This document shows, piece by piece, positions 1 to 8,929 of a DNA stretch of 64,000 nucleotides. The stretch is from Rhizomicrobium sp. Its GTDB lineage: Bacteria; Pseudomonadota; Alphaproteobacteria; Micropepsales; Micropepsaceae. Below the pieces are notes generated by a model, which saw nothing but the letters and a program-made list of their open reading frames with translations, searched no databases and was not told the origin of the DNA. Position 1 is the stretch's first letter. Every line of letters begins with the position of its first letter. The translations under genes and the position numbers were made by a program. The stretch lies in the NCBI GenBank assembly GCA_025451875.1, contig JANWJQ010000020.1, positions 28,998 to 92,997 of the forward strand, read 5' to 3'.

Positions 1-50
1 AGGTACTGCAGCGCGACCATGGCGCCGGTGTTGGTATTGATGCTAATCAT
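1..50 (-). CDS. Flagellin, N-terminal fragment (gene continues beyond the left window edge)
   Basis: Minus strand from 50 reads MISINTNTGAMVALQYL, nearly identical to the start of the flagellin at 396-1226 (MLSVNTNTGAMVALQYL). Confidence 0.85.
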   Translation of the reverse strand, partial: MISINTNTGAMVALQY

Positions 51-91
51 TGAAGCCTCCGTTCTGGCGTATGTTGTGAGCGTTTTGCTCA

Positions 92-107
92 AGGGCATTC
101 TTGCCCT
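92..107 (-). promoter_or_regulatory. 5'-terminal leader stem-loop of the left-edge flagellin
   Basis: Minus-strand AGGGCA-AGAA-TGCCCT, about 12 nt after the sigma-54 -12 element; the same GGGCA/TGCCC stem occurs in the other flagellin leader. Confidence 0.5.
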
Positions 108-118
108 GCACCCACAAA

Positions 119-134
119 CGCAAGCGCCGTGCCG
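119..134 (-). promoter_or_regulatory. Sigma-54 (-24/-12) promoter of the left-edge flagellin
   Basis: Minus-strand CGGCACG-GCGC-TTGCG against consensus TGGCACG-N4-TTGCW, placed about 70 nt before the flagellin start. Confidence 0.75.
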
Positions 135-190
135 CGCGCGTTTTACGATTCGCTAACTTTGGATTTTCAGATCCGCGGCAAAACTTGGCC

Positions 191-279
191 CGGCGGCTTT
201 TGCCGGACACCCAATTCAACCGGGCAGGATTTACCGGTTAAGGGGAAATTCTTGCCGGGTGACGGCAATTTCTGCCGGG
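191..279. promoter_or_regulatory. Cluster of CGGCA/TGCCG inverted repeats, candidate enhancer (ftr/FlbD-like) elements
   Basis: CCGGCGGCTTTTGCCGG (191-207) and CGGCAATTTCTGCCGG (264-279), upstream of a sigma-54 promoter. Confidence 0.45.
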
Positions 280-395
280 AGTTTGAATCAAAACAGCGGC
301 GAAAAAGATGAAAAAGAACTTTGAAAAAGAAAGGAGCGGCGCGGGTTTTGCCCGGCCGCTCCGCCCCATTCTTCCCAAGGGTTTGGTCCTTGTCG

Positions 396-1226
396 TTAGT
401 TCTGGAATAGCGAAAGGATAACCTGCGGCGACTGGTTGGCGATCGACAGGGCCTGAACACCCAGCTGCTGCTTGACCTGCAGGGACTGCAACTGCGCGCT
501 TTCCTTGGCCATATCCGCGTCCACTAGGTTTCCGATGCCCGTGGTAAGGGTGTCGGAGAGGTTTTGGACGAATGTCGCCTGGACCGAGAGCTTCTTGGAA
601 CCGCTGCCAAGGCGCGCAAGGGCGCTGTTGACGTTGTTCAAAGACGCTTCGACCGTGTTGATCATCGCGGAAGCCTTTGACTGCGTCGAAATGGACGCGG
701 TCGAGGTCATCGTTATGATCGAGCCGCTCAGTGAGAGATTTTCGCTCTGGACCGTGATGCGCTTCGTTCCGTCTGACGATGCGAGCACGGAGATGCCGTT
801 GGTCGCCGAGCCGTCGATAAGATTGAAGCCATTGAACACGGCATTGTTGACGATGGAGGATATCTGATCGCGAAGCGCCTGGAAATCTTCGTTCAGTGCC
901 TGACGGCTCGCGGTGTCCATCGAGACGTCAGAAGCTGCAAGAGCCTTTTGCTTCATTTCGATCATCAGGTCGGAAATCGACTGGCCCGCGGAAAGAGCCA
1001 CGTCGACCGAGGAAATGCCGCGGTTTATGGAGTCGGTGACCGCGGAATACCCAGCGACATCGCCACGCATGTTCTGGGCGATGGCGTAAGTCGCGCCGTC
1101 ATCCTTTGCGCTGGCAACTTTCAGACCCGAATTGATGGCATTCTGGGTGGTCTCAAGCTGGGCTTTGGTTTTGTCCAGGTACTGCAGCGCGACCATGGCG
1201 CCGGTATTCGTATTGACGCTAAGCAT
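396..1226 (-). CDS. Flagellin
   Basis: 276 aa with typical flagellin N- and C-terminal domains (LNTGAMVAL..., ...QLGVQALSIANQSPQVILSLF). Confidence 0.96.
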   Translation of the reverse strand: MLSVNTNTGAMVALQYLDKTKAQLETTQNAINSGLKVASAKDDGATYAIAQNMRGDVAGYSAVTDSINRGISSVDVALSAGQSISDLMIEMKQKALAASDVSMDTASRQALNEDFQALRDQISSIVNNAVFNGFNLIDGSATNGISVLASSDGTKRITVQSENLSLSGSIITMTSTASISTQSKASAMINTVEASLNNVNSALARLGSGSKKLSVQATFVQNLSDTLTTGIGNLVDADMAKESAQLQSLQVKQQLGVQALSIANQSPQVILSLFQN

Positions 1227-1278
1227 TGAGGATTCTCCGTCCCGTTCTCGAGTGGTGGCCTGCTTTCTGCCTGCCGCA

Positions 1279-1291
1279 GGGCACTATGCCC
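1279..1291 (-). promoter_or_regulatory. Leader stem-loop of flagellin mRNA
   Basis: Minus-strand GGGCA-TAG-TGCCC at the predicted 5' end of the sigma-54 transcript. Confidence 0.5.
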
Positions 1292-1303
1292 CGCCCACCG
1301 CAG

Positions 1304-1319
1304 CGCAACCTTCGTGCCA
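1304..1319 (-). promoter_or_regulatory. Sigma-54 promoter of flagellin
   Basis: Minus-strand TGGCACG-AAGG-TTGCG, an essentially perfect match to consensus. Confidence 0.85.
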
Positions 1320-1432
1320 GCCCCTTAACCTGATAAGTATTTGATTCTATTAGTATAATTATAGACTCGAACCGCGTTTAGGCAGGCAATTTTTACCCTG
1401 CGGCAGAACCTGTCCGGCGTCCTTCGAACGCA

Positions 1433-1460
1433 AAACGCCGGCCCTTTCGGGCCGGCGTTT
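1433..1460 (-). terminator. Intrinsic terminator downstream of flaF
   Basis: CGCCGGCCC-TTTC-GGGCCGGCG hairpin flanked by A/T runs. Confidence 0.7.
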
Positions 1461-1488
1461 CGGAAGAGGCGGCGTCTTTGCAAAACCG

Positions 1489-1839
1489 TCAGGCAGCGCC
1501 TTGGAGGCCCTGCATAATGGTGCGGTTGATCTCGATCAGCGGATCCATCGGGGCGCCGGTGCGGGTGACCTGCTTGGAGTATTTGGACACCCACAAGGAG
1601 AGCGAGACGATCTGGGCGCGCACTTCCTTGGGCAGCTGGTTGCGATCGTCCAGGCAGTCGCTGGCAAGGGTGCGCCAGAGCTTGCGATTCCAGTCCACGG
1701 CCTCGGCCAACGGGCCGCCGCTGACGTGCTTCTTTTGCGCGTCGATCAGCGCGCCGGTTACCAGGCCGAACAGCCGGTACTCGGTGGCGCGGGGATCTTC
1801 AGTAGTTACTTGCGTGCTTTCGTAGGCTTTGTGCGTCAT
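1489..1839 (-). CDS. flaF: Flagellar biosynthesis regulator FlaF
   Basis: 116 aa with FlaF features (KAYESTQ...PRATEYRLFGLVTGAL...); next to flbT and flagellin. Confidence 0.92.
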   Translation of the reverse strand: MTHKAYESTQVTTEDPRATEYRLFGLVTGALIDAQKKHVSGGPLAEAVDWNRKLWRTLASDCLDDRNQLPKEVRAQIVSLSLWVSKYSKQVTRTGAPMDPLIEINRTIMQGLQGAA

Positions 1840-2224
1840 AGCTCAACCGCTCTCCTTCGAACTCAAATAGCTTTTTGCAGGCCATCAGGGCCTTGTAGTA
1901 GGCGCCGCTCATCACATCGCGGCTGATTTCCACGCAGGCCGCGAGCGCGGTGCGGTTGCGGATGGCGCCCATGAACTCGGTCATTCTGAGGGCGAAATCG
2001 TTGTAGTAGAGCTCGGTGTCCTCGGGGGCGAGGTACATCATCATGATCGGGAAATAGATGCGGCGGGCCGGAGTGGTGGCAGCCTCCGGCTGCATGATGT
2101 CCTTTTCGCGCAGCACGCACGCCTTGTTCTGCAGGACCAAGCTGGTGCGCTTGTCGCCATTCGCCAGCACCGCGCCGTTAAGCACGAACTTCTCACCCGG
2201 TTTGAGCGACAGTTTCAGCGGCAT
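1799..2224 (-). CDS. flbT: Flagellar biosynthesis repressor FlbT (start at MPLKLSLKPGEKF)
   Basis: Internal Met of the 169-aa ORF gives the canonical FlbT N-terminus MPLKLSLKPGEKFVLNGAV. Confidence 0.93.
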   Translation of the reverse strand: MPLKLSLKPGEKFVLNGAVLANGDKRTSLVLQNKACVLREKDIMQPEAATTPARRIYFPIMMMYLAPEDTELYYNDFALRMTEFMGAIRNRTALAACVEISRDVMSGAYYKALMACKKLFEFEGERLSYDAQSLRKHASNY

Positions 2225-2402
2225 CGGCGAATTCCTTTTGAATTCATTAAATTGAGCCGGGTGCGCAGTTCGCACCTCCCAATTCATGCACGTCACGCTA
2301 GCGCGCATTTCTTAACAAAGGCCTTGCAACACGAACGCTCGCGTTCACCGGGCCTTAAGCATGTTTGCCGTCTCATGCGCCCTGGTCTTGAAGGATTTTC
2401 AC

Positions 2403-4157
2403 ATGGCGCAGGCTGCCGTCGCACAAGGTTTGGACATGCTCGCGGGTGTAGGCGCCCATCAGACCGCGCTGGCAAAGCTCGAACGTCTCGAAGAAGAGCT
2501 CGATGCCGCGCTCGGCCGGCGCAAATCGAACGGCCTGGTGCGCCGCGCGATCAAGGTCTGGCGCCGCGGCGACATCGCCCGCGCCGGTCAACTCGCGCTC
2601 GCCGCCGTCGAAGCCGATGAAACCAATGCGCAGGCCTATCATGTTCTGGCGCTGGCGCTGGAAAAAATGGGTCATCTGCACAAGGCGCTGGTGACGTTCG
2701 AAAAGGCCTTCTCGCTTGATCCGGCGGATCCCGACCTGCTGCTTAATCTGGGGCTCACCGCCTGGAACATGAAGCTGCGCGAACAGGCGGTGAAGATGTT
2801 CCGCATGTTCATCACCGCCAACCCAAACTCGCCGCTCGGTTATAACAATCTGGGCATGGTGCAGTGCGAGCTGGGCGATCCGGCGACCGCGATCGAAACC
2901 TTGCGCAACGCGATCTATCAGATGCCGACCGAGCCGATGCTGTGGAATTCGCTGGCCACGGTGTTGGCCGAATCCAGCCGCGCCGATGAGAGCATCCAGT
3001 TCTATCAAGAGGCCGTGCGTCTGGATCCCGATTTCTCGCGTCCCTATCACAATCTGGGCTACGCCTATTCGCATCTTGGCATGCTGGAAGAAGCGCTCGC
3101 GGCCTATGACGGTGCGCTGGAACGCGCAACCGATCCGGGCGAACGCATCGAGGGACTTCATTCACGCAGCATCTGCCTCATCGGCATGGGACAGCTTGAA
3201 GAAGGCTGGCGCGAATATGAAATCCGCCGTGACACGCATTTCCGCGCTTATGTGAACCAGATGGTGAAAGCGCCTTATTGGAAGGGCGAAAATCTCGACG
3301 GCAAAAGGATTCTGGTGATCGGCGAGCAGGGCCTCGGCGACGAATTCATGTTCGCCAACATCATTCCCGATCTCATTCGCGCCGTCGGCGATACTGGCAA
3401 GGTGCAGATCGCGGTGGATCCGCGTCTTGTGCCGCTGTTTCAGCGTTCGTTTCCCGCCGCCGAAGTCGGCACCTATGACGACCGCATGCTCATCGACCGC
3501 GACCGCAACAAGGAACTGCGCTTCATTCCGTGGGCGATCGCCAATGGCGAGCCCGACTATCAGGTGCTGATGGGATCGGCGCTGCAATATTATCGCAACC
3601 GCCTTGAGGATTTTCCGAAGCAGGCGTTCCTCGTTGCGGATCCTGCGCGCACGGAAGCCTATCGCAAGCAGCTCGAAGTGTTGGGCAAAGGGCCGCTCGT
3701 CGGTATTTGCTGGCGCTCGATGATGATGGATGGCAAGCGCGGCAAGTACTACAGCGCACTCGACGAATGGGGTCCGATCCTGAAAACGCCAGGCGTCACC
3801 TTTATCAACGTGCAATATGGCAATGTCGCCGCCGAGCTGGAGCGCGCACAGGCGATGCATGGCGTGACGATCCACTCCATCGACGGTCTGGACCTGAAGA
3901 ACGACATCGAAGGCGCGGCGGCCTTGTCTGCGGCGCTTGATCTCGTCATCTCCGCGCCGACGGCTGCTGCCGCGACGGCGGGATCGGTCGGAACGGAAAC
4001 ATGGTTCCTGACGGCGGGCCGCACCTGGCCGCAGCTCGGCACCGAGGAATTTCCGTGGTACCGGTCGACCAAGGTTCTCAGCCCAAAGAAATTCGGCGAC
4101 TGGGCCTTCTTGATGCCTGAGGTCTCTGGCTTGCTTGCCGGCATCGCCGAGGCGTAG
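2403..4157 (+). CDS. TPR protein with C-terminal glycosyltransferase-like domain (FlmG-like flagellin glycosyltransferase candidate)
   Basis: Several TPR units (AYHVLALALEKMGHLHKALVTFEKAFSLDP...), then GEQGLGDEFMFANIIPDL; beside the flagellin locus; SD GAAGGA before ATG 2403. Confidence 0.8.
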   Translation: MAQAAVAQGLDMLAGVGAHQTALAKLERLEEELDAALGRRKSNGLVRRAIKVWRRGDIARAGQLALAAVEADETNAQAYHVLALALEKMGHLHKALVTFEKAFSLDPADPDLLLNLGLTAWNMKLREQAVKMFRMFITANPNSPLGYNNLGMVQCELGDPATAIETLRNAIYQMPTEPMLWNSLATVLAESSRADESIQFYQEAVRLDPDFSRPYHNLGYAYSHLGMLEEALAAYDGALERATDPGERIEGLHSRSICLIGMGQLEEGWREYEIRRDTHFRAYVNQMVKAPYWKGENLDGKRILVIGEQGLGDEFMFANIIPDLIRAVGDTGKVQIAVDPRLVPLFQRSFPAAEVGTYDDRMLIDRDRNKELRFIPWAIANGEPDYQVLMGSALQYYRNRLEDFPKQAFLVADPARTEAYRKQLEVLGKGPLVGICWRSMMMDGKRGKYYSALDEWGPILKTPGVTFINVQYGNVAAELERAQAMHGVTIHSIDGLDLKNDIEGAAALSAALDLVISAPTAAAATAGSVGTETWFLTAGRTWPQLGTEEFPWYRSTKVLSPKKFGDWAFLMPEVSGLLAGIAEA

Positions 4158-4179
4158 CCGCTTTCACGAAAACGGAATC

Positions 4180-4212
4180 AAAAAGCGCGCTGCCGCGCGG
4201 CAGCGCGCTTTT
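4180..4212 (+). terminator. Intrinsic terminator after the TPR-glycosyltransferase gene
   Basis: AGCGCGCTGCC-GCGC-GGCAGCGCGCT (11-bp stem) followed by TTT; A-run on the other side, so possibly bidirectional. Confidence 0.85.
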
Positions 4213-4228
4213 GTTCGTCGGCGCACCG

Positions 4229-5176
4229 CTATTTTTCGGCGTTGGTCAGAAACGCCTTCACATCCGCTGCCGACTGATCGGGCACTTCCTCCATCGGGAT
4301 ATGTCCCGTCGCCGGATAGACGATCAGCTTCGAGCCCGGGATGTCCTTGTGGAAGGCGTACGCGGATTCCACCGGGATCAGATGATCCTGCGCGCCCCAC
4401 AGGATCAGCGTGGGCGCTTTGATGTCGCCGATATGCTCTTTCACATCGTTGGTGAAAGGAAGCTGGAAGCGTTCGCCATTCGCCGCGCGCGAGCCTTCCA
4501 TGCGCGCGAACTCCCAATATTGGTCGATCATCTTGTCGGTGATGATTTCCTTATGGACGATCGCATCGTTCAAGCCTTCCTTCACAAGGCTGCGCGGCGT
4601 GATGTAGAGCAATATCTTGTTCAGCACCGGCATGCGCGCGATCTTGAAGACGAGCGGCACATGGTCGCCCATTTTGCCCGGCTCGCCGCCGGCATCGACC
4701 AGGATCAGCGCCGCCACCTTGTCCGGATGTTCTTCCGCATAGCGCGCGACAACGCCGCCGCCCATGGAATTGCCGCCCAGCGCGAATTTGGAAATGCCGA
4801 GCTTGGTGACGACTTCATCGACGAACTTCACCATGCCTTCCTGCGAATAATCATGGTTCGGCACCGCGCCGGTGAGCCCATGGCCCTGCAGATCCATCGT
4901 CACGATGCGATAGTTCTGGGACAGGCGCGTGACCCATGGCTCCCAGGTGAAGAGCGAGGCGTTGGAGCCATGGATGAGAACCAGCACGGGGCCGGACTTG
5001 TTGCCCTGATCGCGCACATGCGCGCGCGCGCCGTCCGGCAGCATGATGAATTCGGAAGGCGGCATGGCGTATTTGGCCTCGAGCGTGGCGCGGGGAATAT
5101 CCGGATCGCTGAAATACCAGAACGCGCCGGCCAGCAGCGCGAGAACGACAACCACGCCTGTCAGAAATCCACGCAT
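4229..5176 (-). CDS. Alpha/beta hydrolase with N-terminal membrane segment
   Basis: VLVLIHGSNASLFTW, GGNSMGGGVVARY nucleophile elbow and terminal GHIPMEE. Confidence 0.92.
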   Translation of the reverse strand: MRGFLTGVVVVLALLAGAFWYFSDPDIPRATLEAKYAMPPSEFIMLPDGARAHVRDQGNKSGPVLVLIHGSNASLFTWEPWVTRLSQNYRIVTMDLQGHGLTGAVPNHDYSQEGMVKFVDEVVTKLGISKFALGGNSMGGGVVARYAEEHPDKVAALILVDAGGEPGKMGDHVPLVFKIARMPVLNKILLYITPRSLVKEGLNDAIVHKEIITDKMIDQYWEFARMEGSRAANGERFQLPFTNDVKEHIGDIKAPTLILWGAQDHLIPVESAYAFHKDIPGSKLIVYPATGHIPMEEVPDQSAADVKAFLTNAEK

Positions 5177-5215
5177 CGCACACCCCCGAATTTGCGGGCG
5201 CGACTGTATCAGGCT

Positions 5216-5914
5216 TCAGAGAAGCTCCAAGAGCGCCTGCTGGTTCGGCGCTTTGGCGATGCGAATTTCACGAAAATGCAATGGCGAAAGCGCGTTGGCC
5301 GCCGCTTCGCTGATGCACACGGCAATCAGCTTTTCGCAAGCCGCCGCAAGGCCTTCGCGCGTCGCGCAGTCGGCGAACGTCCGGGCGCTGCGTGAAGAGA
5401 AGTGCATGACGGCGTCCAATTCGCCACTTTTCAAAGCTTCTGCCGCCGCGTTGGGAAGGCGCTGGACGGCCTGCGCTTCATAAAGAACCTCGCGGCGCAC
5501 GATGAAGCCATTCTTTTCTAATTCGGAAACGAGCAGCTTCGGCGCTTCCGCCCCCGCGGCATGAAGCAGCGCGCCGCCTTCCGGTTTCACCCATTCCGCC
5601 GTCGCGCGCGCCAAAGCCGCGCCGTCGCCATTTGCGTTCTTTATATGTGTGAAGCCTGCCGCGCGTGCTTCGGCTTCGGTTTGCGGGCCGACGGCAAAGA
5701 GCGGCACATCGCGGCGTGGTGTGCGCCGCGCGATCGCGCGCACGCCGTTCGCACTGGTGGCGAGAACCACCTGCACGCCGTCGAGTGAAATATCCGGGCC
5801 GTCATAAAACCGAATGTGAAGAAGCGGCGCAGAGACGACTCTGTGTCCCAGCGCTTCCAGCATCTGTGAAATCTCGCGCGAATCTTCTTGTGGCCGCGTG
5901 ACCAGGATTCGCAT
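5216..5914 (-). CDS. hemD: Uroporphyrinogen-III synthase (start [15 protein letters not shown] overlap with hemC)
   Basis: ILVTRPQED..., ATSANGVRAI, FSSRSARTF; directly downstream of hemC. Confidence 0.9.
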   Translation of the reverse strand: MRILVTRPQEDSREISQMLEALGHRVVSAPLLHIRFYDGPDISLDGVQVVLATSANGVRAIARRTPRRDVPLFAVGPQTEAEARAAGFTHIKNANGDGAALARATAEWVKPEGGALLHAAGAEAPKLLVSELEKNGFIVRREVLYEAQAVQRLPNAAAEALKSGELDAVMHFSSRSARTFADCATREGLAAACEKLIAVCISEAAANALSPLHFREIRIAKAPNQQALLELL

Positions 5915-6849
5915 CAGAGGGCGAGCCATTGCGCAACGCGTGGCTTCAACGCTTCGCCCAGTTCGCGGCCGAGCCGCTCGGCGTGGTTGCGTGGGTCATG
6001 GCCGAGATTCTGCTCCAGCGACGTTTGCACAAAATCGCTGCCATCCGGCGCCAGCACTTCGCCGCGAAAGCGCAGCACATTATTTTCGAAGGTTGCCAGT
6101 CCGCCGATGGAGGTACGGCACGAACCATCCAGCGCAAACTGGAACGCACGCTCGCAGTTCAGAACCACTTCTGCTGTCAGATCGTTGAGTTGCGATGTGA
6201 TTTCCCGTGCGTGGGTATCGGTCTCGCGGATTTCGATTCCCACCGCGCCCTGCGCCAGCGCGGGCAGCCAGTCCTTCGTGTCGAGATAAGAGGTGATGCG
6301 GCTCTCAAGCCCCAGCCGCTTCAAACCCGCCACAGCCAGCAACATGCCGTCATAGTCGCCAGCATCGAGTTTTGCGAGCCTTGTATCGACATTGCCGCGC
6401 AGAAGCTTGATCTGAAGGTCGGGCCGCGCGCGCGCCACTTGCGCATGGCGGCGCACCGAAGATGTGCCGAACACCGCACCCTTCGGCAATTCGGCGAGCG
6501 ATTTATGTTTATTGGAGATAAAGGCATCGCGCGGATCTTCGCGCGGCAGGAGAGCGCTCATCGCCAGCCCCGCCGGGATCGCCACCGGCACATCCTTCAT
6601 CGAATGCACGGCCAGATCGATGCGCTCGTCCAGCAGCGCTTCTTCCAGCTCCTTGGTGAAAAGCCCCTTGCCGCCGGAATCCGCCAGACTCTTGTCCTGG
6701 ATGCGGTCGCCGCTGGTCTTCAGCACCAAGATCTCGATGCGGGAAAAACCCTTGGCGGCGAGCCCCGAACGCACCATCTCGGCCTGCGCCAATGCGAGCT
6801 TGGAGCCACGGGTGCCGAGGCGAAGGGTTCGGGAATTGCTTTGCGGCAT
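5914..6849 (-). CDS. hemC: Hydroxymethylbilane synthase (porphobilinogen deaminase)
   Basis: [40 protein letters not shown] signatures. Confidence 0.97.
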   Translation of the reverse strand: MPQSNSRTLRLGTRGSKLALAQAEMVRSGLAAKGFSRIEILVLKTSGDRIQDKSLADSGGKGLFTKELEEALLDERIDLAVHSMKDVPVAIPAGLAMSALLPREDPRDAFISNKHKSLAELPKGAVFGTSSVRRHAQVARARPDLQIKLLRGNVDTRLAKLDAGDYDGMLLAVAGLKRLGLESRITSYLDTKDWLPALAQGAVGIEIRETDTHAREITSQLNDLTAEVVLNCERAFQFALDGSCRTSIGGLATFENNVLRFRGEVLAPDGSDFVQTSLEQNLGHDPRNHAERLGRELGEALKPRVAQWLAL

Positions 6850-7996
6850 GGCGGGTTTATCGGCTAGGGACAGGCGCGAAACTAGCAGGAAGATTGCGCC
6901 TTTGCGCGATTTCACCGTCCTCGGCCTTGAAACCAGCTGCGACGAAACCGCCGCCTCGGTGGTGCGCGGCCGTGCGCCCGGGCCGGGTGAAATCCTTTCC
7001 AATGTCGTGCTCAGCCAGCTCGAAGAGCACGCGCCTTATGGCGGCGTGGTGCCGGAAATCGCCGCGCGCGCCCATGTCGAGGTGCTGGACCGGTTGATCG
7101 AGGAAGCGCTCGCGCAAGCAAAGCTCGAACTTTCCGATCTCGATGCGATTGCCGCGACCGCCGGTCCCGGTCTCATCGGCGGCGTGATGGTCGGTCTCAC
7201 CACCGCGAAGGCGCTGGCGCTTGCATCCGGCAAACCGCTTGTCGCCATCAATCATCTGGAAGCACATGCGCTCACCGCGAGGCTGACGCATGGCGCAACG
7301 TTTCCGTTTCTGCTGCTGCTGATTTCCGGCGGGCATTGTCAGCTTCTTGCCGTCGAAGGCGTGGGCAAGTTCAAGCTTTATGGCTCAACGATCGACGATG
7401 CCGTCGGCGAAGCTTTCGACAAGACGGCGAAGCTGTTGGGTCTGGCTTATCCGGGCGGCCCCAATGTCGAGAAGCTTGCGAAAAACGGCGATGGCAAAAG
7501 GTTTTCCCTTCCGCGGCCCTTGCGGGGGCGCGGCATCGCGGACTTCTCGTTCTCCGGTTTGAAAACGGCTGTGCGGCAGATCGCCAAGGGTGAAAGTTTC
7601 AAGGAGAGCGACCGCGCCGATCTCGCAGCATCGTTCCAGCGCGCGGTGCTGGATATATTGATGGATCGCTCGCGCATCGCGATGGAGATGTTCCGCAAGG
7701 ATTTTCCGGACGAAGCGGCGCCGGATTTTGTCGTGGCGGGTGGCGTGGCCGCGAACCGCGCCATCGGCGATGCGATTCAGAAGCTTTGCGAGGAGAACGG
7801 TTTCAATAAAAAAATACCCCCGCCCGGACTTTGCACGGACAATGCCGCGATGGTCGCCTGGGCAGGGGTTGAACGAAGCCAGCTGGGTCTGTTCGACGGC
7901 TTGGGGGTCGCGCCGAGGGCCCGCTGGCCGCTTTCCGGGTCTTCGCAAGGCGGGGAGCCAGACCGCGAAGACACCGGGAAAGGGTTGGCCTGTTAG
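6848..7996 (+). CDS. tsaD: tRNA N6-adenosine threonylcarbamoyltransferase (start uncertain: ATG 6848 or TTG 6902)
   Basis: [58 protein letters not shown]. Confidence 0.96.
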   Translation: MAGLSARDRRETSRKIAPLRDFTVLGLETSCDETAASVVRGRAPGPGEILSNVVLSQLEEHAPYGGVVPEIAARAHVEVLDRLIEEALAQAKLELSDLDAIAATAGPGLIGGVMVGLTTAKALALASGKPLVAINHLEAHALTARLTHGATFPFLLLLISGGHCQLLAVEGVGKFKLYGSTIDDAVGEAFDKTAKLLGLAYPGGPNVEKLAKNGDGKRFSLPRPLRGRGIADFSFSGLKTAVRQIAKGESFKESDRADLAASFQRAVLDILMDRSRIAMEMFRKDFPDEAAPDFVVAGGVAANRAIGDAIQKLCEENGFNKKIPPPGLCTDNAAMVAWAGVERSQLGLFDGLGVAPRARWPLSGSSQGGEPDREDTGKGLAC

Positions 7997-8118
7997 CCGG
8001 CGAACAGTGCCAGCGACAGGAAGCCGGAAAGAACCACGGTCGCCGTCATCAGGAGGCTGGCGACGGTGCCGTTGAAACGGGAGCTCTGCTCGGGGCTGCG
8101 AAGATTGAACTTGGTCAT
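7993..8118 (-). CDS. 41-aa single-TM small protein of unknown function
   Basis: Below the 60-aa ORF cutoff; reads [50 protein letters not shown]; promoter-like TTGCAC-N16-TATATC upstream and two hairpins in the leader. Confidence 0.6.
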   Translation of the reverse strand: MTKFNLRSPEQSSRFNGTVASLLMTATVVLSGFLSLALFAG

Positions 8119-8643
8119 GACTGCCTCTCCAAAACTGGGCCGGATCAGGGAAAATCCGGCCGGGAATTTGTTTCCGGCTTCATTGCCGGACGGGAGTGAT
8201 ATAGGAGCGTTCCATGACAGTGCAATAAATAATTCTGGAAATATTCAGTGTTCATCGGGTATAAATTATTTCACAATCACAATTAAACCATTGAAGTAAC
8301 AACATAATATTAGACGGAGCGCGGAGACATGTTTATGCTGCATAGCAGCAATTCTTTTCCACAGGGCTAGAAATGAAGGGACCTACATACGAGTGTGACC
8401 CGCTAAAGGCGCGGTCAGGTCAGATATTTTGTTGCGCTGCACAATGGCCCATCTCAGAGGGCCGTCGTTGTTGATATATCGCCAGCCCATGGTGAAAGGA
8501 CAAATCGTAATGCTGAGTCGAATTGACACCCCTACCAATAGGGCCTCAAACTTGTTATGCATTTGTTCTACGTTCGTTCCAAAGTACGGAACGGGAACGC
8601 GAACAGACACTTATGACGCGGACTTAAAGCAATGAGGGGAAAA

Positions 8644-8922
8644 ATGGAGCAAATTCAGCCGGGCGACGAAATCGGTATTCGTTGCGAAGTCACCAAGGGG
8701 CCATTCTCCGGCGAGCATCTAATCAGTTTTGAAACTGTGGACGGCCCTGTTTCAGGCTTTGTGCGTGAAAGCGAATTGAAGAACGAAAACAAGGAATGGT
8801 TTGTGCGCGCTGAAGTTTTGCGTCTGCTGGAAGACAATATCGTGGAAGTCATGGTTGAGGGCTCGTTCTTTACAACCAATGGAATAGCCACTATTCCGCG
8901 AGAGATGGCTCTAGCGGCATAG
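8644..8922 (+). CDS. Hypothetical protein (accessory islet)
   Basis: About 92 aa; 7 nt upstream of the dCTP-deaminase-like ORF, so probably co-transcribed. Confidence 0.6.
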   Translation: MEQIQPGDEIGIRCEVTKGPFSGEHLISFETVDGPVSGFVRESELKNENKEWFVRAEVLRLLEDNIVEVMVEGSFFTTNGIATIPREMALAA

Positions 8923-8929
8923 GTTCCAG

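Noticed and set aside
4211-5395. Long plus-strand ORF (394 aa) antisense to the alpha/beta hydrolase
   Set aside because: Low-complexity His/Arg/Asp-rich translation typical of GC-rich shadow ORFs; the opposite strand encodes a clear enzyme.
8588-8604. GAACGGGAACGCGAAC as a possible LexA site
   Set aside because: GAAC units are 6 bp apart; none gives the GAAC-N7-GAAC spacing.
8383-8635. Overlapping opposite-strand ORFs (75 aa minus, 68 aa plus) in the accessory islet
   Set aside because: Neither has a recognisable domain or clear SD, so I could not choose a coding strand and did not call either.
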